From contig WFMF01000410.1 of NCBI GenBank assembly GCA_011033025.1, forward strand, positions 1 through 64,000: a DNA stretch of 64,000 bases. Reading direction: 5' to 3'. The stretch is from Beroe forskalii. Its lineage: Eukaryota > Ctenophora > Nuda > Beroida > Beroidae. The stretch's first letter is position 1, and every line of letters starts with the position of its first letter. Below, piece by piece: positions 23,001 to 34,839 of the stretch. A program made the position numbers and the translations under genes. The notes under the pieces were generated by a model. That model saw only the letters and a list, made by a program, of their open reading frames with translations, was not told the origin of the DNA and ran no database searches.

Positions 23001-26000
23001 GTGAGTTGGAATGAATTGGTTACTTGGTCCAATGGGCATAATACGTTGGGCCATTATGCCCTATCTATGCCTTGACAATGCATTTATATGGGACCGAGTT
23101 CCCTTTGAAATCCAAGCTGCTTCTTGTTTATTTCTGTGGAGTATCAGATTAAGGAACTGTGTACAGTTAGATAATAAATTAACTGTTAACAACATTTTTT
23201 CCTGTGACTGCCTAATCGTTCGACTATCAATATTCAATTATCCAATTAGGATAGAAATATCATAAAATCCTAAGTCTTCAGAAGTTCTGGCTCATACTCA
23301 AAACAAGGATCAACTATAGAGTAAACTAATGACTTTTGTTTTGAGTTATTTTAGTCGCAAATCATTGGAGCAGATGATCACAACAATAATATTAATAGAT
23401 TTATATTATGAATTCAATACGTAAGTGTGCCAGGGTAGCATTTTCACCTAATTAATTGAATTATGTGTCACATATAACTTTATATTAATATTGTTATTAA
23501 ATTATATTCATCTTAAAACTACAGTAGTCCACTATTTCATATTTTTGGTGTACTTTTTTTGCAACGGAGGACTCCCACGACTATACTTCCAATCAAAACG
23601 CAAAACCTCTCATTGTAAATTCCAATGCGCCTAGCAAAATCAAAACAGTCTGTGACTATTCAAGAAAAAGAAAGTATCAAAAACATTGTTTTATGTAGAT
23701 CCTTTACCTTGAAGATATTGTCTTCGAGTTGAGTTATAATTCCACTACAGTAATCGCACCTCAATTCAGATGATCGGACAGCCTGGAGTTCCGTACGCTC
23801 ACACTCCCTCGCCCCTCCCTCCCACTCCCTCCCCTCACACCCCCAACACTGTCTCCCCGGACAGGTGGGATTGTGGGAATTGCTCGTGGAAAAGTCTGAT
23901 TGTGGGAAAACTTGATTTTAACGTCCTGAGCGAATGGAAGATTGTTTTTATTCTTAAGGTTACACTTGTATCATTGAAGTCGAATGTATCTACCACAACT
24001 TTGGTTTTTTCGTTTCTCGGGTTCTGTTCTTATCATAATTAAGTTTTTCTCTCAGATTTGGTTTGCAACAGCAAGCACCGTACATGATGGGATCTTCAGC
24101 TCAAGCTCAGTACATGCAGTACCAGCAAGCGGTAAGTGCATGAAAACCTCAAATTATCAGATTTACACCATTTTATGTCATAAAACATACCCCAGAAACT
24201 ACGATATCAATTTTTCCTAGTCGATTGTAATCAGGCATACACAAGGATATTTTTTTCTCTACATTTTGGTAAAACTTCAAACCCCTGCCGCTTCAATTTC
24301 GGTCACCATGGTTTGTGAACTCTGAACAGTGAACAGGTGTTAGTTTATCCTTTGGTATTCTTGAATTGGGGACAGGTGTACGAGAAATTAACTTCCACAA
24401 AACAACCTACTTTGCTACACACGATTATCTTTCACTTATCAAACAATATAACAATTATATTATGTTTAAAATTCAGATTTGCAGCTGTATTTACCTATTT
24501 TTATCCCTGACCTCACTACACCGCGCAAGCATATTATCCAACGTCTGTTTATTATACCATGACTCATCTGACCTACTGAGTACAACAGAAGGAAGTAGAG
24601 GGTATAATATATTGTGTAGAAATTAATAACTCCTACAAATTCATGAAACTGTGTAAAATGTACATTGCCTCGCCCTACCGATGACGACATGGTATATATG
24701 CTGGAATATGTTAGACATACTGGATAGCTGGTAATTTCACCAGCAGCCATTTTATATGAGTTGTAGCCTCCCATAAAGTCAACTCCACATGTACCAGCAG
24801 CAGATGATGGCAGCGCAGCAGAACAAACAAGGTACGAATGGGTCCTTAATTACTGCTCCTCACGGCTTATATATTCGAATAAACTAATAAAGAAGTACAA
24901 GTTCCCCGAATTCCCTTCGTTTGCGCTCTGTAAAATTTGCGCATCATAATTTCCTATAAAAACTTTCAAAGTCTGACATTTTCTTATTTCTGAACTGATA
25001 AAAAAGTATAATTCATTCCACACCTCTCCAGGTGGTGGGTACTTCCCCGGTTCCCAGCAGTACCCGGGCGGTCCCCCAATGCCTCCTGGAGGCGGGCCAG
25101 GGTTCCCACCAGGCCGGACAACGCCCACAAACTTCCCCAACTCTGCCCTGTACCAGCAGCAACAACAGGCAGCTGCGGCGCAGCAACAAGCCGCAGCGGC
25201 GCAGCAGCAGAACATGGCCAACCAGGTATATCATGAGGATTGTATTTAATTGATATGAGCTAAGAGCTTTCAGCACTACTTTGAATACGTAATCAAATGG
25301 GAGATTATGTATGATGAAAAGTTGAAATTGCTGATACAGTAATTAAAGAAATCAATTGTCTACCCCTTGATCAAAAACCCGCATTTTATTACTTAGAACT
25401 GTTTAAAATCTGAGTGTGATATGTGTTTTATGTGTCTGATGATTCAATGCTGGTCCGATCTCGCGCTCTCAGGAATTATTCGATTCATCTTCCTGACAAA
25501 CCAATTATCGTTCTTTCACTTGCTACATGGAAGTTATTATACTCTTTACAACTTCAACGACAGTCAATTCCCTGGGGACCCTGCTTTGAGGCCTGCGCAG
25601 TACTACTCATTATTACATTAGTGTGTGTGGGCAGCAATTATCATGTAATGATATATGTGTTATATACATTGTGGTGCTTTGGTTGTTGTTAACTTTTGAT
25701 GAGGCTGTTGTATAACATGCAGGCAATACTTCTCTTTTTTATTTACAATTTCATTTTTGAATTTTTGCGTTTTAAATTGAGATAGATATATTTCAATTCA
25801 AAACCGAAATTAGAATTTAAATCAGAGTCAAATGGTTGCTTGCATGTCATACAATAGACGATTTGAGTTTTGAACTTACGATAACTTTCTAAAACTACGA
25901 TATTATTACAATAACACTTCCCATCTGCAGGCAATCAAAGCCGCCCCCACGCCACCCCCTGATGCCCCCGAAGTAAAGGTGTCCCGCTACCAAACCTTGG

Positions 26001-29000
26001 TGGGGTGTACTCTCATGCTGATAGATTACCCGGAGTACTACAGCAAGGACATCATGAACAAGTGGAAGGTAAACGCAAGGAAATGTTTTATCGTGATGGC
26101 TTAACGCAAGAAATTGTTTTATCTTGTTCAGGGTTTATTCGATCGCGAAATTGTTCATCTTCCAGAGAACCAAATTTTGAAAGGAAAATGATTTGTATCA
26201 TTGGTTTTGCTACTTTTGAGTAAAATATTTTCCTTTAGATTGTGATAGAGGAACACGGTGGTGAAGTAGCTAATTTCTACAATCCTGAGTTTGTTACTCA
26301 CGTGATCTGTATGAGCAGGTAATGACGATATGAGACGCACTTGATCACTGCGTACAATTGAATGACCCACGCATTATCAGTGGGCCGTCATAATTACAAT
26401 AACTCGGCTTCATTCATCTCACATACCTTTTTTGAGACACAATCGGATCCACAGCACTTCTTTGCAGTGGTGTATAGATATAAATAACTTAAATTGCCTC
26501 CTCAAGTGTCTATGTATTATAGATTCCTAAGGAAAAAGAACCTCATATTCCCACCTCTCAGAATGAGTGACATCTACAAGCGAGCGTTGGAGGACGGGAA
26601 GTGCGTCACTACAGCTCACTGGCTGAATGATGTGGTTATATCAAAGGAGTACATGGTGCCCCATAACCCTCTTCATATACCAACACAGTTCAAAACAGGT
26701 ACATTTTTCAAAGCTCATTACCCCTAAAATTTATACCTTCTCAGTTCGAAACTGGTTAATTAACCCTTTAAATGGTCAAATAACCCTCTAATTATAACTT
26801 TTTAACCCTTGTATATCCCCCTCTAACCCTTTTTGGCAGCATTCTAGCCTTATTCTAACATCCCACCCTTCTTTACAGGTCTACCAGACTGTGCTAAGAT
26901 GAAGATATCAGTTACTGGGTACGAGGGAAAGGAACGGATCTACGTGAAGGATATGATCCGAGTTATTGGTGCTGTGTACACCGGGGAACTTAGCCAGGTT
27001 TAGTGTGAAATACATAATACTGTTAACTCTCTGATTTTCCTCTGAGTTTAAGATAATCTAATTCGCCGCCCTACGTAGGTTTCTACTATCTGCTGTCGAT
27101 TAATTTTGATGTACCGCTTCTTTCACTTTTATCCGACATCAAGTTTATCGGATATAATATTCACACATAACGTACACAATATTTAGTGAACTGAACTTGC
27201 ATGATTTCCAGTATCAAATATCTACCCTCCTGTAATTTTAAATTCGTAATATCTACCCTTCTGTAATTCTAAATTTGCAAAGTGTAATTTTTCTAAATTC
27301 TCCTCTTATTTCAGCAAAACACGCATCTCATTTCCCGTAAAAGCGAAGGATTGAAGCACACCAAAGCTCAGAAGTGGGGCACTAAGATTGTCAATGCCCG
27401 GTGGCTTTCAGATATTGTCCTATACGGCGTGGTAAGTGGCTGAACCCAGAAAAAGGTGGCTTTTTTCATATCATATGACACAAAACTAACTGAGATACAT
27501 CGGGATATATCGTTACTACGGTGGCTTATTGATTATCACTTATTGACAATGACTCATTGATTTTGGTGTCTTCATCATCGATAATATTCATGTGAGACAC
27601 ATTGAGAAGTGATTTCTATCAAAGATGACAGGTTTTATGTGAATCACTGACCCTAATAATCGTATGAGGGGTATTTGTGACATTCTGCAGACGTGGTAAC
27701 CATGTTATAATTCATGTCTTAAAGTTGTGAACAGCTATAACTAGTTAACTGTCCAAACTATTAACTGCCCAAACTATAACTGCAAGCCACCGTATATAGA
27801 ATATTAACGGTTGTTCGATGATTGATCAAAGCGCCTTGCACAGTTATAAACAGGCAATGAAGTGTCAAGTTGCGTTAAATGCTTCCTTAATATTTAGTTA
27901 AACATATCACCAAAGAGAAATAGGTTAATAACGCAATCTCAAGGGAACTTTGAAGTTAGCACTCTACACTTCATTTTGCAACAGAGATTAAGAAAAGATT
28001 CAAGATGTCTTTTAAATGGCCTACATATAAGAGTGTTCGAACCGTTTACGTCTCAAATCTCTGAAAATTACAATTGTCTGTCTCCTAAACAGGTAAGCGT
28101 GACAACAGAAAAGAAGTATACTGCGCTGGGAGATCCCAAGGAAATGACACTGCATGAGTCTGTGATGCCTAAACTCATAGAATGGTGGTTTGAAAGTGGA
28201 AATGAATAGGAGTTATGATTTCAATCACATTGAAATTGGAAATCTGCTGTTAGAATCTAGATTTTAGACTTTATCATTCGTCGGCTTTTTATTGGCTATA
28301 TCACATTCTTCGCAATAGAAATTTGTTTGGATTCCAATCAGCGTCAGCTGATTCCAATCAACACTGATTGGATTCCAATCAACTCCATCTCATTGGATTC
28401 CAATCAACTTCATCTGAAATTAACTCAAATGAAATCATCTTCACCTCTATTCCTTCAGTTGGCACAACTTCTCGCAACACGAACCGAAGGTTAACAGCAA
28501 GTTCAAATCTCCTGTTATCCTGTTCACTGGGCTGCCAAGTGATAAAAACCAAAAGCTAACACAGGTTCGAATACCAATTCACAAAATAAAAAACTCGAAG
28601 AGTGTAAATTTTGTTGGATTTTGCTCATTATTCCTTCAGTCATGTAGCCAAGATTTAAAGTCAGGGCAGGCATTGTCTCACCACAATTAAATAATATTAT
28701 TTTATTAATTAGATGATCTAAAAACAGTACCATATTAACAACTGTATCTTGTTAACAACGGTACCTTACTAGTTATTACGTTATTAACAACGGTACTTTG
28801 CTAACAACGGTACCTTATTAACCACGGTTCCTTGTTAACAACGGCACCTTGTTAACAACGGCACCTTGTTAACAACGGTACCTTGTTAACAACGGTACCT
28901 TGTTAACAACGGTACCTTGTTTACAACAGTACCTCGTTACCAACGGTACCTTGTTAACAACAGTACCTTGTTAACAACGGTACCTTGTTAACAACGGTAC

Positions 29001-32000
29001 CTCTTTAACAACGGTACCTTGTTAACAACAGTACCTCGTTAACAACGGTACCTTGTTAACAACAGTACCTTGTTAACAACGGTACCTTGTTAACAACGGT
29101 ACCTTGTTAACAACGGTACCTTGTTAACAACGGTACCTTACTTACAACGGTACCTTATTTACAATGGTACCTCATTTACAACGGTACCTTATTTACAAAG
29201 GTACATTATTTACAACGGTACCTCTTTAACGACAAATTAAGCAAGACAAGACAAGCGTACACAAGAAAACAAGGCAATTAATGACAAGAGCTACAGCACA
29301 TGCCCTTATATATGTCGGCTGACACCACTCCGTCATCGATGACGAACGGCGACGTATGCACATTCCACATACCAACCCTATGACGTTGACACCACTTTGT
29401 ACCCAATCAAGCATGACGAATAGCGTTACGTGCACATACCGACTCGATGACGTTGACACCACTCAAGCTAGTGAGGCTAGCTTGAGGTATGTTGACACAA
29501 CTGATACCCATCGATATATCACTGAATTAGGTTTGGATTTTGGAAACTTCACTCTTTAGTCTGTGTGATGTATAATCATGCCTCACTGGTTAAAACAAAT
29601 GTTACTGTTGAAATACCCAATTTATGACAGAATTAGAATTTAATGGTGTGGCAAGGACTTCTACGGGTGAGTCTAAGCCTGCTCTGCCTCACCCCTGGCT
29701 ACGTGGGTGTTTCTTCTTATGTAAAGTTTTTGTTATTGATAGTAATCATATTCACATTCCTGTAATTCCATCAGATGATAAAACGAATGCGTTGCAAACT
29801 GACGTCCGATGTCAAGGAAGCTACGCACCTTGTTACTTGTAAGATAGTGCGTACCGTTAAGTTTCTGGGAGCAATGTCCCAGTGCAAGTTCATCCTGACG
29901 CCAGCCTGGATTGAACAGAGCTGCAATAGGTAAATGTGCTTTAATCTCCTAATTCTGTCAATATCACAATTATGTCGACAAATGAAATTAATAAGGCAGA
30001 TTCAATTCAAACTTACTACTTTAAACTTAGCTATTCAATGAAAACACATGCTCTGTAACAGGAAAATGCTGATCGATGAAAACAGTTTCATTTTAGAAGA
30101 CAAAGAAAGTGAAACCACGCTCGGTTTCTCTGTGAAAGAAAGTCTAGTAAAAGCGAGAACAGCCAAGGTTTAAATTTCGTTTAAAAACCTCTTTTTGTAC
30201 TAGAGTTCATGAATCCCCAAAATTGCCAACAAATTGCCAACATGTTACAAAAACGTGACAAAAACGTGACAAGGCAAAATAACCAGTTTCTTGGTACTTT
30301 AACTAGATTGAATGAGATCATATGATAGTATAACGTTATTAGACACTGTCAGAGCCGTGTCAGAGTCGGTGATGACTCAGTGATGACATGTTGACATCAT
30401 GATGTCACAAAAAAAAATTTTTTCAAAAACTTCCAAATTTGTTCGAAATTGCTTGAAAACCGTTTAGTTAGTCACAATATGTTACAAAAACATGATTTTG
30501 AGTGAAAATTTTCGATCTCGTCGGGAAAACTCGCGATATTGACATAGCCTGAAAATACAGCAAAAAACCGAAAAATCGTCATCTCAGACGAAAAATCAAC
30601 ATTTTTGTTCAACTGGCGATTGATATCTTCTAGTTACCATTCAACTGACGTGCCTGCAAAATTTGGTGCTTCAAGCTACTCCAAAAGTCGAGATATGACA
30701 CTTGTCACCATTTTCATGACCTCAGAGTATCCCCAAAATTGCCAACATTTGTAACAAAATGTGACAAAATTGAAATCCGTGTTTCTGGCCCATTTTTGAT
30801 GTTTTGATGGTTTTAAATGATCAAGTACGGTAGTAGGAGGTCATTGGGCACTGTCAGAGCCGTTTCAGAGTCGGTGATGACTCAGTGATGACATGATGAC
30901 ATCATGATGTCACGAAATTTTTTTTTTCAAAAACTTCCGACGAGATCGAAAATTTTTACTTAAAATCATGTTTTTTAACATATTGTGACTAACTAAACGG
31001 TTTTCAAGCAATTTCGGACAAATTTGGAAGTTTTTGAAAAATTTTTTTTTTGTGACATCATGATGTCATCATGTCATCACTGAGTCATCACCGACTCTGA
31101 CACGGCTCTGACAGTGTCTAATGACCTCCTACTACTGTACTTGATCATCTAAACCCATCAGAACACCAGAAATGGGCCAGAAACACGGATTTCAATTTTG
31201 TCACATTTTGTTACAAATGTTGGCAATTTTGGGGATACTCTGAGGTCATGAAAATGGTGACAAGTGTCATATCTCGACTTTTGGAGTAGCTAGAAGCACC
31301 AAATTTTGCAGGCACGTCAGTTGAATGGTAACTAGAAGATATCAATCACCAGTTGAACAAAAATGTTGATTTTTCGTCTGAGATGACGATTTTTCGGTTT
31401 TTTGCTGTATTTTCAGGCTATGTCAATATCGCGATTTTTCCCGACGAGATCGAAAATTTTCACTCAAAATCATGTTTTTGTAACATATTGTGACTAACTA
31501 AACGGTTTTCAAGCAATTTCGGACAAATTTGGAAGTTTTTGAAAAAAAAAAATTTTGTGACATCATGATGTCATCATGTCATCACTGAGTCATCACCGAC
31601 TCTGAAACGGCTCTGACAGTGCCCAATGACCTCCTACTACCGTACTTGATCATCTAAAACCATCAAAACACCAGAAATGGGCCAGAAACACGGATTTCAA
31701 TTTTGTCACATTTTGTTACAAATGTTGGCAATTTTGGGGATACTCTGAGGTCATGAAAATGGTGACAAGTTTCATATCTCGACTTTTGGAGTAGCTAGAA
31801 GCACCAAATTTTGCAGGCACGTCAGTTGAATGGTAACTAGAAGATATCAATCGCCAGTTGAACAAAAATGTTGATTTTTCGTCTGTGATGACCGTTTTTC
31901 GGTTTTTGCCGTATTTTCAGGCTATGTCAATATCGCGATTTTTCCCCGACGAGATCGAAAATTTTCACTCAAAATCATGTTTTTGTAACATATTGTGACT

Positions 32001-33672
32001 AACTAAACGGTGTTCAAGCAATTTCGAACAAATTTGGAAATTTTAGAAATTTTTTTTTGACATCATGATGTCATCATGTCATCACTGAGTCATCACCGAC
32101 TCTGAAACGGCTCTGACAGTGCCCAATGACCTCCTACTACCGTACTTGATCATTTAAAACCATCAAAACATCAAAAATGGGCCAGAAACACGGATTTCAA
32201 TTTTGTCACATTTTGTTACAAATGTTGGCAATTTTGGGGATACTCTGAGGTCATGAAAATGGTGACAAGTTTCATATCTCGACTTTTGGAGTAGCTAGAA
32301 GCACCAAATTTTGCAGGCACGTCAGTTGAATGGTAACTAGAAGATATCAATCGCCAGTTGAACAAAAATGTTGATTTTTCGTCTGTGATGACCGATTTTT
32401 CGTTTTTTCACTGTATTTTCAGGCTATGTCAATATCGCGATTTTTCCCGACGAGATCGAAAATTTTCACTCAAAATCATGTTTTTGTCACATATTGTGAC
32501 TAACTAAACGGTTTTCAAGCATTTTCGAACAAATTTGGAAGTTTTAGAAAAAAAAATTTTGTGACATCATGATGTCATCATGTCATCACTGAGTCATCAC
32601 CGACTCTGAAACGGCTCTGACAGTGCCCAATGACCTCCTACTACCGTACTTGATCATTTAAAACCATCAAAACATCAAAAATGGGCCAGAAACACGGATT
32701 TCAATTTTGTCACATTTTGTTACAAATGTTGGCAATTTTGGGGATTCATCTACTGTTGTACTAGCAAAATTTTGGCCTTTCGCGTAAAAAGTATACAGTT
32801 GTTTCATTCTTATTGCGCGGCTTTAGTTGTGCGCGCAGATACATTTTACATTCAGCCTTTTCTGAAATTGCTAGGAATTAGGAACATGACAGGCGCTTTG
32901 CAAATAAAGTTGTTTACACAAGACAAATATACGCAATACTAAAGACGTGGCCCTTTGAATATGAACATATAGGTCTAGTTATGAATATATTTCTATTGCT
33001 TTTGTCTGAAATAGGTAAATAGAATACGAACGATGTTTTGACGAAGGTTTCTAAATATCGCGAAAGAATTTTCCAACGAAGTTTCATTTTCTAACGATGT
33101 TCCATTTTCTACCGAAGTTCCACCTCAGGTTTTCAAAGACCTTGAACTGTTCTTGACACCACACATTCAACCGGGTCCTAAGGACATGAAAACAATCGTG
33201 GAATGCGGGGGTGGGAGTACTATTTCTGAAGAGGAAGCGCTGAGCCGCATTCATGCGGATAGGAGCAGCAGCTTCGTTGTGGTGAGTTCTTCTGTGATCG
33301 AAACGATCACATGTCATGATCTGATCACGTGTCTTAAACAGATCACGTGTCATAAATTATGGAGAAATTTACCTTCCTGGGCTATGTTTAACTGTGATTC
33401 CTGATCCTATCGATACTTAATTCTTGCCAACTCACTTTCAGGTTATGTTTAATTTGTATCCATCCGTTTATTGATCATTAATTCTCTCCAATCCCTTTCA
33501 GGTTTCCTGCTCGATGGATCAGATGATTTGCCAGCAATTCTACCAGAAAGAAGTCCAAATCTACACCTCGGAATTTGTCCTCTCAGCTGCGCTGACCCAA
33601 CAAGTTGACTACGAAAGTAACAAGTTGTTCGTACAAGATTACCGTCCTGAAGAGAATAACGCTGCAACTTAG
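14017..33672 (+). CDS. PAXIP1: PTIP/PAXIP1-like protein with six BRCT domains
   Basis: PTIP is a nuclear BRCT scaffold of the MLL3/4 H3K4 methyltransferase complex and of the 53BP1 DNA-damage response. Exons I can support: 14017-14127, 19227-19364, 20251-20347, 20520-20632, 20919-21032, 22555-22672, 22886-23000, 23770-23864, 24056-24131, ~24779-24831, 25032-25225, 25931-26068, 26239-26318, 26523-26698, 26879-26997, 27315-27431, 28093-~28204, 29775-29929, 30062-30167, 33129-33281 and 33502-33672. They encode BRCT1-2 (exons 1-5, e.g. VVFEWLRDSIEAG), a Pro- then Gln/Ala-rich middle, BRCT3-4 (CTLMLIDYPEYYSKDIMNKW; CVTTAHWLNDVVISKEYMVP) and BRCT5-6 (RTVKFLGAMSQCKFILTPAW; EFVLSAALTQQVDYES). Order and residues follow human PAXIP1. 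Odd points: splice phases fail to match at 22672/22886 and 24131/24779, and an exon for the BRCT4-BRCT5 link (28.2-29.8 kb) was not found. Confidence 0.9.
15044..16520. repeat. Minisatellite, 44-bp unit built from two 22-bp halves
   Basis: From about 15060 to 16060 the unit GTATCACTGACACCGGTCTGAT plus GTATCGCTGACACCAGTCCGGA (each half 22 bp) repeats about 22 times with few changes. From 16060 to about 16520 it decays into variants with GACACCAGTCTGA. The clean core and ragged right edge suggest recent amplification at one end of an older array. Unit length is not a multiple of three; open frames through it are incidental. Confidence 0.9.
16540..16745. repeat. Degenerate AACCGAAACCGTAACCG repeat
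   Basis: Short stretch dominated by variants of GTAACCGAA and AACCGTAACCG in both perfect and broken form, right after the minisatellite. It is not the TTAGGG telomere repeat. No function can be assigned. Confidence 0.5.
16914..17146. mobile_element. Foldback element with a perfect octamer-containing hairpin core
   Basis: The left arm (16917-16970: CAAGCCGAA, GAACCAACCC, ACCACCCCG) is the inverse of the right arm (17095-17145: GGTTCGGGGTGGTTT, CGGCTTGAT). The centre is a perfect 14-bp stem, ATAACATGCAAATC / GATTTGCATGTTAT, with a 5-base loop (17035-17067). Non-coding; MITE-like in size and shape. It lies just 5' of the ORF1-like gene inside the larger element. Confidence 0.6.
17272..18321 (+). 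CDS. LINE ORF1-like RNA-binding protein (orphan, no reverse transcriptase nearby)
   Basis: A 349-residue protein from the ATG at 17272; the frame is open further upstream, but no other start gives a better N-terminus. Visible parts: a coiled-coil-like Gln/Leu/Lys-rich stretch (about residues 60-100), a central RRM-like module starting KKALVLFGLEEGE and including DCFRIGDARPGVVRPVKVVF, then a basic stretch YVSPDRSPEEREKRKVL, and a low-complexity Ser/Thr/Gln tail. This order is that of ORF1 proteins of L1-like LINEs, which coat their RNA as chaperones. No reverse transcriptase or endonuclease follows within the element, so it resembles ORF1-only (HAL1-like) elements or a captured ORF1. The intact frame and GC-richer codons than the flanks suggest it is young or was recently selected. 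Specific family not identified. Confidence 0.7.
   Translation: MEFSLERLYGVEKDVDSVFGGVFGAKWGEVSKATVMKLDKAALSNLVLSTVGVLQGCKGILRAAAVSVEKLQQDQIESQKQLLKLQDDLLKSKTEQVEAVQSTVKNEFRSFSDVVKEGNEARITTKEVKAVVKCVVKDDDRKKALVLFGLEEGETESVREKVNNVIKLCCTSGQLFLTDCFRIGDARPGVVRPVKVVFTSHDAAAEVLRNARNLRQSRYSSVYVSPDRSPEEREKRKVLVSQMKEKISSEPGKYHFIRNGTVCSRDREVVSNSQNVPSSSTTTSTTSTNSRTATPVQTPSSTQAVPPSQTVLFPAPKSQPRSQSDASAPRSLTTQQFVAAVQQINARRS
19018..19084. repeat. Near-perfect 67-bp hairpin beside the right inverted end
   Basis: Centred at 19049: arms containing TTTGCTTCCAACTGTTAAGC and its inverse, extended by TTGGACATTTTTT against AAAAAAATGTCCAA with a 4-base insertion on one side. It abuts the right-end core of the 4.5-kb element. 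Confidence 0.65.
19335..19460 (+). repeat. 36-bp tandem duplication carrying the PTIP exon 2 splice donor
   Basis: The last 30 bases of exon 2 plus its donor (GTGGACAAACTCACTG ... CCACTTGG|GTAAGT) are repeated at 19371, 19407 and partly 19442, period 36, 36, then 35. Each complete copy keeps a good GTAAGT donor. The first donor (after 19364) leaves exon 2 in phase with exon 3. Because 36 is a multiple of three, use of the second or third donor would add a GTA AGT-containing in-frame stretch, so alternative products are possible. Confidence 0.8.
21300..21870. repeat. Tandem repeat, ~133-bp unit, about four copies
   Basis: Units share GAAGGAATTTTGAAAAAATTC, then TTTAATTTTTGCGAAAAAA, GGGCGTGGCCCCCACGCCCC, TCAGGGTGACCCAATAATTCG, and TCATCATAAGCAACTC. 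The landmark AACTC occurs at about 21445, 21580 and 21713. The block sits in the PTIP intron after exon 5 and ends near an (AAAT)n tail (21896-21920). It may be the tandemly amplified body of a retroposon. Confidence 0.75.
21893..21985. repeat. Microsatellites (AAAT)n and (GATAA)n
   Basis: A TAAATAAATAAATAAATAAAT run at about 21896-21918 and AAGATAAGATAAGATAAGAT at about 21955-21974. Simple repeats, possibly the tail of a degenerate retroposon. Confidence 0.7.
28320..28412. repeat. Short tandem repeat of GGATTCCAATCA
   Basis: About four copies of TGGATTCCAATCAAC or variants, spaced 20-30 bp, just downstream of the supported PTIP exon at 28093. Non-coding. Confidence 0.5.
28726..29230. repeat. 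Minisatellite, 17-bp unit, about 29 copies
   Basis: The unit ACCTTGTTAACAACGGT is repeated head to tail with rare single-base variants (TTTACAACGG, AACAGTACC). Each unit joins two 6-bp palindromes, GTTAAC and GGTACC. Outer copies are more divergent than inner ones. It lies in a PTIP intron. Confidence 0.9.
29316..29490. repeat. Two-and-a-half copies of a ~75-bp repeat ending in a hairpin
   Basis: TGACACCACT begins each copy (about 29320, 29388, 29453), followed by related sequence containing GACGAA, ACGT and GCACAT...ACATACC. The last copy runs into a perfect 10-bp stem, CTCAAGCTAG / CTAGCTTGAG, with a 5-base loop (29461-29485). Confidence 0.5.
30210..32746. repeat. 2.5-kb composite: ~500-bp units in tandem and in opposite orientation
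   Basis: A ~503-bp unit is repeated three to four times from about 30939 to 32746; the landmark GACGAGATCGAAAATTTT is at 30939, 31443, 31948 and 32449. About 1.4 units lie in the opposite orientation at 30213-30938. The block begins GAATCCCCAAAATTGCCAAC and ends with the inverse, GTTGGCAATTTTGGGGATTC, so the whole array has matching inverted tips. The left arm can pair with the first right-hand unit across a loop of roughly 90 bases. No protein is encoded. It occupies most of the PTIP intron before the last two exons and would be transcribed as part of the pre-mRNA. Confidence 0.85.
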
Positions 33673-34833
33673 CAGCGGTTGTGTTTTCACTGTTTATTTG
33701 TGAGCTGAAAACTGATATGTATGGATCTTATTGTGTGCTGCTGATGTTGTTTGGTGATAGGATATTATCTGACTAACTGATGACGGAAGGAAAACATGGA
33801 AGCGCTCTTAAGCGTGACCACTCTGGTTTGTGATATCACGGACATGTCTCTTTAATACCTATTTATTATTTACAATGAGACAATCCTCGTATAATAATCT
33901 GTGTTATTGACGGCTGAAGGTTTGAGGATTCATTGGTTATTATCTATCCCCTGAACTCGCTTGATGGACTTTCATTTGAAGTTATTGTTGCGCATGTGCA
34001 GTGGCATAATTCCACCCTATTCTATCATTTTATTATCCTACGGAATTTATGTCACTCCAGCAATATAACTGATAGGCAATTGAGACTGATTATTCATGTT
34101 GTCAAGGTCTGATACAATTTTCCGTGCAAGACACTCTTCAAAAGGTTTCCTCTCGAGAGATCGATACCTTGTACTTTACAGGGACTGTAATTTATATATC
34201 TAGGTTTATATTACGAATTCAAACATGATAACATTGTTTAAAAAGCAATTTAGGTTATGATATGTTAATATATTATGTTGTTATACGCTCATAGCTACTC
34301 GGCTACTTGTACATTATAAATTGAAGTGGGATTTATGCGTTATTAGCGCATAAGTCACGATAATTTACATAATATGAACTAGTCCTGGGTAATTAATCAT
34401 GAATTAATTGTTCAAATGGGATTTATTGACGTGATTATTGACAGGAATCGTATAAGTCAGCATGTGCTATCGACATTATTACGTACTGAATTATCGAATT
34501 ACAATATGGTTTATTATTTGATTTTTGAGTGTTAGCTACTAGAACCATATGTAGATTATATCGTCTTACAATCCACACTTTTTGTCTTAAAGTTCTGAGA
34601 CCTATCGCTGGAATCATTCTGAACTATAATTGTTGTAGCTGTAAGATTATTGTACATATCAAATCTACATTATCTTATCTCCTGTACTTACATTGCCTAT
34701 ATAGTAAGTGAATAGTGTTGTTTGAACTATTTCAATTTATTCCAAATCGGCCTTAGAGTTAGACCTGTTTATTACTCCAAGATCTGTTTTAAATGTTACG
34801 ATAAGTTTATGTCTGATACTTTAAATGTGGCTT

Positions 34834-34839
34834 AATAAA
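34834..34839 (+). terminator. Polyadenylation signal AATAAA, probable PTIP 3' end
   Basis: AATAAA 1.16 kb after the PTIP stop codon, followed by a T-rich stretch. The DNA between (33673-34833) has no coding exon and is read as a long AT-rich 3' UTR. Confidence 0.45.

Noticed and set aside
28540-28600. tRNA or SINE B-box-like GGTTCGAATACC
   Set aside because: No cloverleaf or A-box partner at the right distance could be drawn.
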